DNA of 64,000 bases from positions 1-64,000 of the forward strand of contig NZ_CP182493.1 of NCBI RefSeq assembly GCF_052056295.1. The letters are read 5' to 3'. Below are positions 25,439 to 34,047 of this stretch, in pieces. The stretch comes from Catenovulum sp052056295. GTDB taxonomy: Bacteria; Pseudomonadota; Gammaproteobacteria; Enterobacterales; Alteromonadaceae. The position numbers were made by a program, and so were the translations under genes. How positions within the stretch are numbered: the stretch's first letter is position 1; each line of letters opens with the position of its first letter. The notes beneath the pieces were generated by a model, which was given only the letters and a program-made list of their open reading frames with translations, searched no databases and was not told the origin of the DNA.

Positions 25439-27268
25439 ATGATGAAGTTTTTTGAGGGGCTGTTAAAGCCCTTTCCGCCAGAAGAGCCGACTACACCACC
25501 CAATACTTTGTTTGCATTTTGCCGTCATTACAGCAAAGGTGTTGGTGGGTATTTAGTGTTAATGTCGTTATTAACTGCCACACTTGCGATTATTGAAGCC
25601 TATTTAATGTCTTATTTAGGCCGTTTGGTTGATATGTTGGCCAACTCGACGCCTGAAACCTTTTTGCAGCAATACCAAGGCCAATTACTTTGGTTAGGCT
25701 TTTTGGTATTAATTGCCGCACCTGTGACTATTTGGCTGCATGCAACTGTGGTGCATCAAACTTTGCTTGGCAATTATCCTATGGGTATTCGCTGGCAAGC
25801 GCATAGATATTTATTGGGGCAAAGCATCTCGTTTTTTCAAAATGATTTTGCGGGTCGTATATCAACTAAAGTGATGCAAACCTCACTGGCTGTGCGCGAA
25901 AGTGTGATGAAACTGTTGGACGTATTTGTTTATGTAACTGTTTATTTTGCCAGTATGTTGGTATTAATTGCCCAAGCCGATTGGCGATTAGCCTTGCCTA
26001 TGTTTGCATGGCTGGTGGTTTATATCCTACTGCAAAGCTTTTTTATTCCCCGTTTAAAACAAGCTTCTATGCTACAAGCTGATGCGCGCGCAGATATGAC
26101 AGGGCGTATTGTTGATAGCTACACCAACATCAGCACAGTTAAATTGTTTGCCCATACTAAACAAGAAGCGGATTATGCTAAATCCGGCATGAATGGCTTT
26201 TTAAAAACTGTTTATGTACAAATGCGTTTAGCAACAGGCATGATCACTAGCGTACAAGTAAGCAACTACTTATTGTTATTTGCAGTTGCCTATTTATCAA
26301 TTTCACTTTGGTTAGATAGTTCGATTACCGTAGGTGCGATTGCGGTAGCTGTTAGTTTATCTTTGCGTTTAAATGGTATGTCGCAATGGATTATGTGGGA
26401 AGTCAGTGCATTGTTTGAAAACATAGGCACAGCCACTGACGGTATGCGCACTTTGTCGCAACCTCGTGATGTACAAGATAAAGAGCAAGCGGCAGAACTA
26501 ACTGTAAACCAAGGTTCAATTGAGTTTAATCAAGTTAACTTCTCTTACGGAAACGTTAAGGTTTTTGACAACTTAGATTTACACATTAAACCGGGTGAAA
26601 AAGTCGGTATTGTAGGCCGATCTGGTGCCGGTAAATCTACCCTAGTTAATTTGTTATTGCGTTTTTACGATATAGACAGCGGCACAATTAAAATTGATGG
26701 CCAAGATGTATCCAGCATTCAGCAAGAAAGTTTACGTGCACAAATAGGTATGGTGACGCAAGACACTTCGTTATTGCACCGTAGCGTTCGTGAAAATATT
26801 TTGTATGGTCGCAACAAGGCAACTGATGAGCAATTAATTGCAGCATCTAAACAAGCTGAAGCGCATGACTTTATTCAAAGCTTAACTGACCTACAAGGTC
26901 GCACTGGTTACGATGCTCAAGTGGGTGAGCGTGGTGTGAAACTAAGTGGTGGTCAGCGTCAGCGTATTGCCATTGCTCGTGTGTTATTAAAAGATGCACC
27001 TATACTTGTATTGGACGAAGCAACTTCTGCATTAGACTCTGAAGTAGAAGCTGCGATACAAGATAGTTTATACAAGCTCATGCAAGGTAAAACAGTTATT
27101 GCTATTGCACATAGACTTTCGACTATTGCTGCTATGGATAGATTAATTGTATTAGACGGCGGCAAAATTGCCGAGCAGGGCACACACAAAGAGCTGATTG
27201 CCAGTGGTGGTATCTATGCGCAATTGTGGGCGCATCAAACCGGTGGCTTTATAGCTAACGATTTATAG
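25439..27268 (+). CDS. ABC exporter, fused permease and ATPase
   Basis: A 609-residue half-transporter. The membrane domain (about residues 30-330) has six hydrophobic segments. The ATPase domain has Walker A VGRSGAGKSTL near 399, Q-loop VTQDTSLLH, signature KLSGGQRQRIAIAR near 502, Walker B ILVLDEATSAL and switch IAHRL. Such proteins dimerise to export lipids, drugs or peptides; the substrate is unknown. The start ATGATG gives two possible initiators 3 bp apart. It is likely co-transcribed with hopJ upstream. Confidence 0.9.
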   Translation: MMKFFEGLLKPFPPEEPTTPPNTLFAFCRHYSKGVGGYLVLMSLLTATLAIIEAYLMSYLGRLVDMLANSTPETFLQQYQGQLLWLGFLVLIAAPVTIWLHATVVHQTLLGNYPMGIRWQAHRYLLGQSISFFQNDFAGRISTKVMQTSLAVRESVMKLLDVFVYVTVYFASMLVLIAQADWRLALPMFAWLVVYILLQSFFIPRLKQASMLQADARADMTGRIVDSYTNISTVKLFAHTKQEADYAKSGMNGFLKTVYVQMRLATGMITSVQVSNYLLLFAVAYLSISLWLDSSITVGAIAVAVSLSLRLNGMSQWIMWEVSALFENIGTATDGMRTLSQPRDVQDKEQAAELTVNQGSIEFNQVNFSYGNVKVFDNLDLHIKPGEKVGIVGRSGAGKSTLVNLLLRFYDIDSGTIKIDGQDVSSIQQESLRAQIGMVTQDTSLLHRSVRENILYGRNKATDEQLIAASKQAEAHDFIQSLTDLQGRTGYDAQVGERGVKLSGGQRQRIAIARVLLKDAPILVLDEATSALDSEVEAAIQDSLYKLMQGKTVIAIAHRLSTIAAMDRLIVLDGGKIAEQGTHKELIASGGIYAQLWAHQTGGFIANDL

Positions 27269-27297
27269 GCATATCGACTAATAAATAGAGGTAAATT

Positions 27298-27690
27298 ATG
27301 AACAAGGACGAATGTAATCAATATTTATTATCTAAACCAGAAGCTGAATTAGATTATCCATTCGGCGCTGATGTTGCTGTTTATAAGGTAGCAGGCAAGA
27401 TGTTTGCTACCTTGTCTTATGGCAAAATCCACCCAGATTTTCCGGCCTGCGACAACATGAATTTAAAATGTGTACCTGAACAAGCGATTGAATTGCGAGA
27501 TGTATTTAACGCTGTGATCGCTGGTTATCATATGAACAAAAAACACTGGAATAGCATTATTCTAGACGGAACAATTCCCGAAGGTGAAATGAAGCGTATG
27601 ATAGATATGTCATACGCTTTAGTGATTGCGGGTTTACCGAAAACAAAGCAAAACTATTTTTATACAGCATACCCAGAAGTGCTTCGTTAA
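27298..27690 (+). CDS. MmcQ/YjbR-family protein
   Basis: A 130-residue single-domain protein of the MmcQ/YjbR fold (CyaY-like double-stranded DNA-binding group). It shows LSKPEAELDYPFGADVAVYKVAGKMFATL near the start, the later GYHMNKKHWNSIILDG, and a C-terminal IDMSYALVIAGLPK. Molecular function is not established. It lies 29 bp after the ABC exporter and may belong to the same transcript, which would end at the hairpin at 27769. Confidence 0.85.
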   Translation: MNKDECNQYLLSKPEAELDYPFGADVAVYKVAGKMFATLSYGKIHPDFPACDNMNLKCVPEQAIELRDVFNAVIAGYHMNKKHWNSIILDGTIPEGEMKRMIDMSYALVIAGLPKTKQNYFYTAYPEVLR

Positions 27691-27768
27691 ACCCAAAAAC
27701 AAAAATAGGATATTATTCAATTTATTAGTGCAATCTAAGTGTGTCTGGTTAACAATGTTGCGACAGCG

Positions 27769-27804
27769 AACAATCAATAGAAAATAATTAATCTATTGAT
27801 TGTT
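27769..27804. terminator. 13-bp perfect inverted repeat between YjbR gene and lipoprotein gene
   Basis: AACAATCAATAGA pairs with TCTATTGATTGTT around a 10-nt A/T loop; TTAATC follows. It may be a terminator, with a short T run, or an operator for the lipoprotein gene 42 bp downstream. Confidence 0.5.
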
Positions 27805-27846
27805 TAATCTAGAAAAGTCTAAATTTTAATATTTAAGGAAAAATTA

Positions 27847-28386
27847 ATGAAAAGAATTCTAGTCGTTTTGTTTGCGCTCTATTTGACCGGTTGTGCGACA
27901 CCACAAATTTATTCAAATAAATATATCCCTAAACAAACGAATGGCATTGGTCATGTGTATCTATCTGTAACTGAAATAGGGGATGATAGGGCTTTTCCAG
28001 ACATTCACATCAGAAACATTGATTCCAATAAAGAGGTAGTCGCAAAAAGCTTTCCTCTTACTTGGGATGCCCCGTTAACTAGATTAGCCAATCAAAAAAC
28101 AACTGACTTTGAAAATGAAATTGGAACGTTAATTCTATTGAAGTTGCCGAAAGGGAAATACGAAATATATAAATGGTCGGTTTTTCAAGGTTCAGCTCAA
28201 TTCGGAGTTACTACCAACTATTCGGTGTCGAACCCTGTATATTTTGAAGTAAAAGAAAATAATGTTATTTATATTGGTGGATTCGAATTGAATGGTGAGA
28301 TGATGGCTTACTCAAGAGATAACTTAGCTCGTGATCAAAAGTCTTTGGTTAAGAAATTTGTCAATCTTTCAAAAGTTGCCAATTAG
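27847..28386 (+). CDS. Predicted lipoprotein (DUF2846-like, hypothetical)
   Basis: A 179-residue protein whose signal peptide ends in a lipobox LTGC at residues 14-17, so Cys17 should be lipidated. The mature part has a beta-rich pattern (IGHVYLSVTEIGDD, LLKLPKGKYEIYKWSVFQG, NNVIYIGGFELNGE) reminiscent of DUF2846-type lipoproteins; that match is by eye. It is monocistronic with a good Shine-Dalgarno (AAGGAA) upstream. Function unknown. Confidence 0.7.
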   Translation: MKRILVVLFALYLTGCATPQIYSNKYIPKQTNGIGHVYLSVTEIGDDRAFPDIHIRNIDSNKEVVAKSFPLTWDAPLTRLANQKTTDFENEIGTLILLKLPKGKYEIYKWSVFQGSAQFGVTTNYSVSNPVYFEVKENNVIYIGGFELNGEMMAYSRDNLARDQKSLVKKFVNLSKVAN

Positions 28387-28461
28387 GCTGCCATCAACAG
28401 CTACGCCGGTATATAGTTATAGGAATATACTCGATTAATGTTATTAAGATGTCTTCTTGCT

Positions 28462-28493
28462 TAGTTTCGGTTAGTGGACGCTGACCGAAACTA
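28462..28493. terminator. Hairpin between convergent lipoprotein and apolipoprotein-like genes
   Basis: TAGTTTCGGTTAG/CTGACCGAAACTA, 13 bp with one G-T pair, loop TGGACG. No long T run on either side, so its strength is uncertain. Confidence 0.5.
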
Positions 28494-28545
28494 TACTTCT
28501 GAATTATCTAATCGCACAAAAAGTATTTAGTGCATGTTTAATCTA

Positions 28546-28893
28546 TTAGTCTTCTTTCATTTCATCGACTGTTTCTTTTGTTTTTTCCCATAAATCAGAG
28601 CCTGTTTTTTTGCTCTTTTCCCAAAGTTCCGAACCAACTTCTTTACCATCTTCATAAACTTTTTTGCTAACATCGGCTGTTTCTTCGGCAATATCTGCAC
28701 CTAATTCTTTAGTTTTTTCAGCCAGTTCTTTTGAGGTGTCAGCAACAGTTTCTCGTTCGTCTTCGGTATCAGACCAGATATCACTTACATAAGATGTGAA
28801 GCTATCCCACCAACTTTCGTCGTCGCTAGCCAGTGCAGGAGATGTAACTAATACAGTGGTTAAACCAACAGCCAATAAAGTCGAGTGTTTCAT
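28546..28893 (-). CDS. Secreted amphipathic-helix (apolipoprotein/LEA-like) small protein
   Basis: A 115-residue protein with a Sec signal peptide (MKHSTLLAVGLTTVLVTSPALA). Its mature part is almost entirely charged, amphipathic helix rich in Glu, Lys and Asp. An ~11-residue period is visible: SELWEKSKKTG is followed by SDLWEKTKETV, with earlier weaker copies (KELAEKTKELG, ADIAEETADVS). Eleven-residue repeats of this kind occur in LEA and apolipoprotein-like proteins that coat membranes or protect against drying. No specific family or partner is recognised. Confidence 0.65.
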   Translation of the reverse strand: MKHSTLLAVGLTTVLVTSPALASDDESWWDSFTSYVSDIWSDTEDERETVADTSKELAEKTKELGADIAEETADVSKKVYEDGKEVGSELWEKSKKTGSDLWEKTKETVDEMKED

Positions 28894-29108
28894 AAATGTT
28901 CTCCTAAAAATCTTTGTTTTCAGTATATAGAGTCAATTAGAGTTAGCTATAGCAAACTTGTTGTTTTGTGCGATATTTCCGTCAACACTGTGTTCAACTG
29001 GTGAAATATCATTTGCAAAAAAGCGCTAACCTCTGTAACTTTTCATGTCAAAGTTCGGTCATATATATCACACACAAAAGACTGATCCCGTGGTAAAAAG
29101 AGAGTTTT

Positions 29109-29831
29109 ATGTTTAACAACAAAATTTCAAAATTAATTGCAGCTGTTGCTGTAATTGCGAGCACGACAAGTATTTCATTCGCTGTTGAAAAAAACTACCC
29201 AGCTATTAATACTGCAATCGCTAAACTTGGTTTACAAGTACAAGATGTAGTGGATGTACCCCTAAATGGAATGAAAGGTGTATTAACTGACAAAGGTTTG
29301 TTTTACGTGAGTGAAGACGGCTCTATGTTATTACACGGTACCTTATTTAATTTAAAAGAAGGTATGAAGAATGAAAGTGAAGCCATTTTATCTAAAGTTC
29401 GTGTTAGCCAATTAGGTAAATTTGAAGCAGAATTAATTGAATACAAAGCGAAAAACGAAAAGTATGCAATTAACGTATTTACTGACATAACCTGTGGTTA
29501 CTGCCGCAAACTTCACCAACAAATTGCTGAATACAATGATTTAGGCATTACTATTCGTTATCTTGCATTTCCGCGCGGTGGTGTAGCAAGTCAATCATAC
29601 CGAGACATGGTCAGTGTTTGGTGCGCACAAGATCCGGCACAAGCAATGACGGACGCTAAAGTGAAAGGTCAAATTGTTGCCAAATCATGTGCAAACCCGG
29701 TTGTAGACCATTATAACTTTGGTGCACAAATTGGTGTTTCTGGTACACCAGCAATTATTTTGCAAGATGGCACCTTAGTGCCTGGGTATCGTCCACCAGC
29801 TGATATGTTGCAACTATTACAAGGCTCTTAA
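29109..29831 (+). CDS. dsbC: Thiol:disulfide interchange protein DsbC
   Basis: A 240-residue periplasmic disulfide isomerase. It has an N-terminal signal peptide (hydrophobic stretch to ~residue 25), a dimerization domain (KGVLTDKGLFYVSEDGSMLLHGTLF) and a thioredoxin-like domain. The redox motif CGYC is at about residues 129-132, and the cis-proline is in GVSGTPAIIL. The second, structural cysteine pair (WCAQ...SCAN) is present. Its stop shares one base with the recJ start (TAATG), matching the common dsbC-recJ order. Confidence 0.93.
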   Translation: MFNNKISKLIAAVAVIASTTSISFAVEKNYPAINTAIAKLGLQVQDVVDVPLNGMKGVLTDKGLFYVSEDGSMLLHGTLFNLKEGMKNESEAILSKVRVSQLGKFEAELIEYKAKNEKYAINVFTDITCGYCRKLHQQIAEYNDLGITIRYLAFPRGGVASQSYRDMVSVWCAQDPAQAMTDAKVKGQIVAKSCANPVVDHYNFGAQIGVSGTPAIILQDGTLVPGYRPPADMLQLLQGS

Positions 29832-31540
29832 TGAAAATTGTCAGACGTTCAACGCCTGATACCTCAGCTTTACCTGCAAGTTTACATCCTGTACTGCAAC
29901 GCATATTAGCAAATAGAGAGATTTCAGCTGACGAGCTGGAACTCTCTTTGTCGCGTTTACACAAACCTAATTTGAAAGGTGTTGAACAAGCGGTTGCTGT
30001 TTTATATCAAGCAATTCAACAAAATTTATCTATATTTATTATCGGCGATTTTGATGCTGATGGTGCTACGAGTACAGCACTTAGCGTCTCTGCGTTAAAG
30101 CAACTGGGTGCAACTAAAATCGACTTTTTAGTACCAAATCGCTTTGATTTCGGCTATGGGCTATCTGAGCAAATTGTTGATATAGCGCATCAAATGGGCG
30201 CGCAAGTATTAATGACTGTTGATAATGGTATTTCCTGTGTAGCAGGGGTTAAACGTGCAAAAGATCTTGGCATGCAGGTGGTGGTAACTGATCACCATTT
30301 ACCCGGTAATCAACTACCAAATGCAGACGCTATTGTTAACCCAAACCAAACTGACTGTCCATTTCCATCGAAAAATATCGCAGGTGTTGGCGTTGCGTTT
30401 TATTTGATGTTGGCACTACGCAGTTATATGCGTGAAGTGAATTATTTTACCCAACAGCAGATCCAAGAGCCTAATTTTGCCAACTTGTTAGATTTAGTCG
30501 CGCTTGGCACTGTTGCTGATGTAGTGCCACTTGATGATGTTAATCGTATTTTGGTACAGCAAGGTATTAATCGGATTAAAAAAGGCTTCGCACGCCCAGG
30601 TATCAAAGCATTATTAGATATTGCCAACCGAGACTTTAAACAACTTGTTTCTAGTGATTTTGGTTTTGCTGTCGGCCCAAGGCTCAATGCTGCAGGACGT
30701 TTAGATGATATGACTTTGGGGATCAGCTGCTTGTTGGCTGACGATTATACCCAAGCCATGCATATTGCGAGCCGCTTAGATGAACTCAACCAAGAGCGTC
30801 GAGCAATTGAATCTAGCATGCAAGTCGAAGCGATTAATACCTTAAGTAAAATTAAGTTAGATGAACTGCCGTATGGGATTTGTTTATATCAAGACGATTG
30901 GCATCAAGGTGTTATTGGAATTCTAGCAGGACGGATAAAAGAGCGTTATCACAGGCCAGTAATCATTTTTGCTGAAGACAATGATGATGTTTTAAAAGGC
31001 TCCTGTCGCTCAATTCCGGGTTTGCATATTCGTGATGTATTAGAGCGAATGCATACTTTGCACCCAGACTTAATCATTAAGTTTGGTGGACATGCAATGG
31101 CTGCAGGTTTGAGTATCAAAAAAGCCAATTTTGCACTGTTTAAGCAAATTTTCGATGACACTGTAAAGTCTTTAGTCAATCAAGATATTTTAACCAATGT
31201 TTGTTTAACCGATGGTGCACTAGCGGACAATGAGCTTACTCTTGAGGTTGCGGAACTGTTACGAGCTGCCTTGCCTTGGGGGCAATGTTTTGAACCACCC
31301 ATTTTTGATGATGTATTTGTGATAGCGCAAGAGCGATTGTTGCAAGATAAACATATAAAGTTTGTATTGCAGCATCAAAGTGGTTTAGCAGTCGATGCAA
31401 TTTGGTTCAACTACAACCCAGAACATTGGACTGTCAACAGCCAGCAAAAAGTCCATTTAGCTTTTAGTTTAGATATAAATGAATTTAGAGGGCAAAGGAA
31501 CATTCAACTTATGGTTAAAACGGCCAACTTAGTTGCTTAA
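29831..31540 (+). CDS. recJ: Single-stranded-DNA-specific exonuclease RecJ
   Basis: A 569-residue 5'-3' ssDNA exonuclease of the DHH family used in RecF-pathway and mismatch repair. Metal-binding motifs are IGDFDADGATST near residue 72 and VVTDHHLPG near 153. A further DxxxLGTVAD motif lies near 223, and the DHHA1 domain (KFGGHAMAAG) is near 417, followed by the OB-like C-terminus. It is translationally coupled to dsbC. The prfB-lysS genes that often follow recJ are absent; a LacI-type regulator lies downstream instead. Confidence 0.97.
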   Translation: MKIVRRSTPDTSALPASLHPVLQRILANREISADELELSLSRLHKPNLKGVEQAVAVLYQAIQQNLSIFIIGDFDADGATSTALSVSALKQLGATKIDFLVPNRFDFGYGLSEQIVDIAHQMGAQVLMTVDNGISCVAGVKRAKDLGMQVVVTDHHLPGNQLPNADAIVNPNQTDCPFPSKNIAGVGVAFYLMLALRSYMREVNYFTQQQIQEPNFANLLDLVALGTVADVVPLDDVNRILVQQGINRIKKGFARPGIKALLDIANRDFKQLVSSDFGFAVGPRLNAAGRLDDMTLGISCLLADDYTQAMHIASRLDELNQERRAIESSMQVEAINTLSKIKLDELPYGICLYQDDWHQGVIGILAGRIKERYHRPVIIFAEDNDDVLKGSCRSIPGLHIRDVLERMHTLHPDLIIKFGGHAMAAGLSIKKANFALFKQIFDDTVKSLVNQDILTNVCLTDGALADNELTLEVAELLRAALPWGQCFEPPIFDDVFVIAQERLLQDKHIKFVLQHQSGLAVDAIWFNYNPEHWTVNSQQKVHLAFSLDINEFRGQRNIQLMVKTANLVA

Positions 31541-31560
31541 AGTAAATTATCTTTACTTTA
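31538..31560 (+). terminator. Hairpin overlapping the recJ stop
   Basis: TAAAGTAAA/TTTACTTTA, 9 bp, loop TTATC, starting at the recJ stop codon. It is A/T-only apart from two G-C pairs, so thermodynamically weak. Confidence 0.4.
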
Positions 31561-31563
31561 GTT

Positions 31564-31607
31564 CGAGATTTATTGCATAAAATTTAAAATTTATGCAATA
31601 AATCTCG
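31564..31607. repeat. 18-bp perfect inverted repeat between recJ and the lacI-type gene
   Basis: Left arm CGAGATTTATTGCATAAA at 31564-31581, an 8-nt A/T loop, and an exact complementary right arm at 31590-31607. No T run follows on the plus strand. It could be a cruciform or terminator for recJ, or a binding site for the regulator encoded 128 bp downstream. Confidence 0.75.
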
Positions 31608-31734
31608 CGCAATTTTGAAATATTGATATAAACTCTTGAATATATGCATTAATGAGTTGTAGTCAGGGATGAATTGCAGTGATTTAAAGTATCAGGAGAG
31701 CAATGAAGCTGGCCGCGACACTTAAAGAGGTTGT

Positions 31735-32760
31735 ATGAAACAAAAAGCTACGTCATTCGACATCGCTTATAAAGCAGGCGTTTCGCAGTCAACTGTTTCA
31801 AGGGCGTTACGCAATAGCCCTTTGGTAAACGAAGAAACCCGCAAGAAAGTCCAAGCTATTGCCAAAGAGCTAAACTACAAAGTAGATAAAAACGCCAGTA
31901 ATTTGCGTTCCCAACATACTGGAACTTTAGCCTTATTATTGTTTGAAGATCCGACCATGGATGACTCGTTAATCAATCCATTCTTTTTATCTATGCTTGG
32001 TAGTATAACTCGAGCTGCTGCGAAAAAAGGCTACGATTTGTTGGTCTCTTTTCAACAACTCAGTGAAGACTGGCATGCAGATTACGAAGACGCGTCTAAA
32101 GCTGACGGTATCATTCTATTAGGTTACGGTGATTACACCGACTACGAAGAAAAATTACTTAAACTATATGAACAAGGTACGCACTTTGTTCGTTATGGTG
32201 CCGTGGCTGAAGGTCAGCCAGGTGTCTCTTTTGGTTGCGACAACTTTCATGGTGGATACTTAGCGACCAAACACTTAATTGAATTAGGCCGGAAAAAGTT
32301 TGCGTTTTTAGGTGGTGCCGACGATTCATGCCCAGAATTTTGGTCGCGCTATCAAGGTCATTGCAAAGCGTTAGAAGAGGCGGGTTTGCCAATTAAACCT
32401 GAATGCCAGCGCAATGCAATTTCAACCGAAGAATCAGGCTTCAATGCCGCTAAAACACTTATGGCGCTAGATGTTGAGTTTGATGCCGTGATGGGTGCTT
32501 CGGATATGATAGCAATAGGTGGTATGCGCGCTTTCCAAGAGCAAGGTCTAAAAGTGCCAGAGCAGGTTGCAGTGGTCGGTTTTGATGATATTCCGATTGC
32601 ACACTTTACTAATCCACCATTAACTACAATTCAGCAAAATACAAAACTCGCTGGTGAAATGTTAGTTGATGCTTTAGTCAATTTAATTCACGACATTGAA
32701 GTTAAAGCCAGTTTAACGCCGGCTAAACTGATAGTGCGCAAATCATGTGGATGCTCTTAA
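31735..32760 (+). CDS. LacI-family transcriptional regulator
   Basis: A 341-residue repressor-type protein. The N-terminal helix-turn-helix (SFDIAYKAGVSQSTVSRALRN) is followed by the hinge helix (VDKNASNLRSQ) and a periplasmic-binding-protein-like sensor domain. The latter contains ADGIILLGYGD, AFLGGADDSCPEFWSRYQGHCKAL, FDAVMGASDMIAIGGMRAFQEQG and VVGFDDIPIAHFTNPPLTTI. Such regulators usually bind a sugar. No sugar transporter or glycosidase lies within 10 kb, so this is an orphan regulator. The next gene, tadA, begins at its stop. Confidence 0.92.
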   Translation: MKQKATSFDIAYKAGVSQSTVSRALRNSPLVNEETRKKVQAIAKELNYKVDKNASNLRSQHTGTLALLLFEDPTMDDSLINPFFLSMLGSITRAAAKKGYDLLVSFQQLSEDWHADYEDASKADGIILLGYGDYTDYEEKLLKLYEQGTHFVRYGAVAEGQPGVSFGCDNFHGGYLATKHLIELGRKKFAFLGGADDSCPEFWSRYQGHCKALEEAGLPIKPECQRNAISTEESGFNAAKTLMALDVEFDAVMGASDMIAIGGMRAFQEQGLKVPEQVAVVGFDDIPIAHFTNPPLTTIQQNTKLAGEMLVDALVNLIHDIEVKASLTPAKLIVRKSCGCS

Positions 32761-32764
32761 AGTT

Positions 32765-33283
32765 GTGAGTGAGACGAGTCAAAACAACTACGATGAATAT
32801 TGGATGATGCGAGCATTAGAGCTCGCAGACCAAGCCAAAAGCATAAATGAAATACCGGTTGGTGCTGTTGTCGTCAAAGACAACCAACTGATTGCTTCAG
32901 GTTTTAATCAATCTATTTTAACTAACGATCCATCCGCTCACGCCGAAATGTTGGCTATTCGCCAAGCCGGTAAGGTTTTAAATAATTATCGCCTAATTGA
33001 CTGCAAACTCTATGTAACCTTAGAACCTTGCCCTATGTGTGCTGGTTTATTGGTGCATAGTCGGCTCGATGAAATTATTTTTGGTGCATCAGATCTTAAA
33101 ACCGGTGCTTGTGGCTCGGTTATGAACTTAGCGCAGCATGAAAGGCTTAATCATCAATTAAACATTCGTGGTGGTGTATTAGCTGAATTGTGTGGCAATA
33201 AATTGTCGGAATTTTTTAAGCAGCGCCGTGCAGAAATTAAAAAACAGAAACAATTAAAGCGTAAATTAGAGTTGGGTAGTTAA
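32765..33283 (+). CDS. tadA: tRNA-specific adenosine-34 deaminase
   Basis: A zinc-dependent deaminase that makes inosine at tRNA-Arg wobble position 34. The zinc and catalytic residues are in HAEMLA (about residue 59) and PCPMCAG (about 89-93), and YVTLEPC and FGASDLKTGACGS are family-typical. I prefer GTG at 32765, giving MSETSQNNYDEYWMMRALEL, which aligns with the E. coli N-terminus and starts 5 bp after the LacI-type stop. An ATG at 32747 would overlap that gene by 14 bp. The C-terminus is a basic Lys/Arg/Gln tail. Confidence 0.93.
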   Translation: MSETSQNNYDEYWMMRALELADQAKSINEIPVGAVVVKDNQLIASGFNQSILTNDPSAHAEMLAIRQAGKVLNNYRLIDCKLYVTLEPCPMCAGLLVHSRLDEIIFGASDLKTGACGSVMNLAQHERLNHQLNIRGGVLAELCGNKLSEFFKQRRAEIKKQKQLKRKLELGS

Positions 33284-33349
33284 TTTAAATTTGTTGCTAG
33301 TGGGTATGTTAAAGCATGCAGGAGAGGTAAGAGGTTGGAAGAGACTAAG

Positions 33350-33475
33350 TTAAAAACTAGTTTCTTCCATATGCATAGAGGCAAAGCTTTTACGGCGAGA
33401 AAGCACTTTAGTATGTGTTTTCTTTAATAAAGTTTTACGTCGGCTAGACGTTGATAATTTTCTTTTCTTCATCAT
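33350..33475 (-). CDS. Small basic protein (41 aa), not recognised
   Basis: A minus-strand ORF opening with two ATGs (33475 and 33472), preceded by AGGAA 5 bp upstream on the coding strand. The product starts MMKKRKLSTSSRRKTLLKKT and ends VLSRRKSFASMHMEETSF. It has about 14 Lys/Arg in 41 residues, mostly in the first 30. Such composition suits nucleic-acid or ribosome binding, but that is inference. It fills most of the gap between tadA and the Rrf2 regulator, and the good ribosome-binding site argues against chance. Confidence 0.55.
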   Translation of the reverse strand: MMKKRKLSTSSRRKTLLKKTHTKVLSRRKSFASMHMEETSF

Positions 33476-33557
33476 TTTTCCTATTTATCCAGTTTTCTGG
33501 TTATCTATTTTCATTTTTAAATCTTGTCCATTGAAACAGAGCAAAATGACAGAAATA

Positions 33558-33995
33558 TTAAAGTGGCTCCATTAGTAATAAATCGTCAAATTTACCCGGT
33601 CCTTTATAAGCGACGTCTGCTAGGGTTTTTGCTTCCAATTCAGCCATAAATGCGTTTGTCGCCGTAGCAAATACACCACGTAAGTTACACGAAGTACGGA
33701 TTGGGCATTCAGTGCCTTCGCAATCTACTGCATACAATTCAGGCTCTATGTTACGTACTACGTCGGCTATGGTTAATTTAGTGCTATCAACCGCCAAGGA
33801 TATACCCCCCTGTTTACCGCGCGATGATTCAATGTAACCAAGCTGAACCAGTTTTTGGCTGACTTTTTGTAAATGATTTAAATTCATATCAAAAAAGCTA
33901 GCCAATTGTCCTAATGACATTTTGAAACCTGCCGGTTTTTCCGCTAAAAAAATAAGCGTTCGTAAAGCATAATCAGTAAAACGGGTTAGTTGCAT
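33558..33995 (-). CDS. nsrR: Rrf2-family regulator, NsrR-like
   Basis: A 145-residue regulator. The N-terminal winged helix-turn-helix reads MQLTRFTDYALRTLIFLAEKP...LNHLQKVSQKLVQLGYIESSRGKQGGISLA. Three cysteines follow with spacing C-X4-C-X5-C (CEGTECPIRTSC, about residues 90-101), the iron-sulfur ligand pattern of NsrR. NsrR senses nitric oxide and represses NO-detoxification genes. No hmp or similar target is in the window. It lies 52 bp downstream of cysZ on the same strand. Confidence 0.85.
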   Translation of the reverse strand: MQLTRFTDYALRTLIFLAEKPAGFKMSLGQLASFFDMNLNHLQKVSQKLVQLGYIESSRGKQGGISLAVDSTKLTIADVVRNIEPELYAVDCEGTECPIRTSCNLRGVFATATNAFMAELEAKTLADVAYKGPGKFDDLLLMEPL

Positions 33996-34047
33996 ATACT
34001 TAAGTTACTGTTATTAATCTTTTATGACAGCCTACCACAGCTATTTT

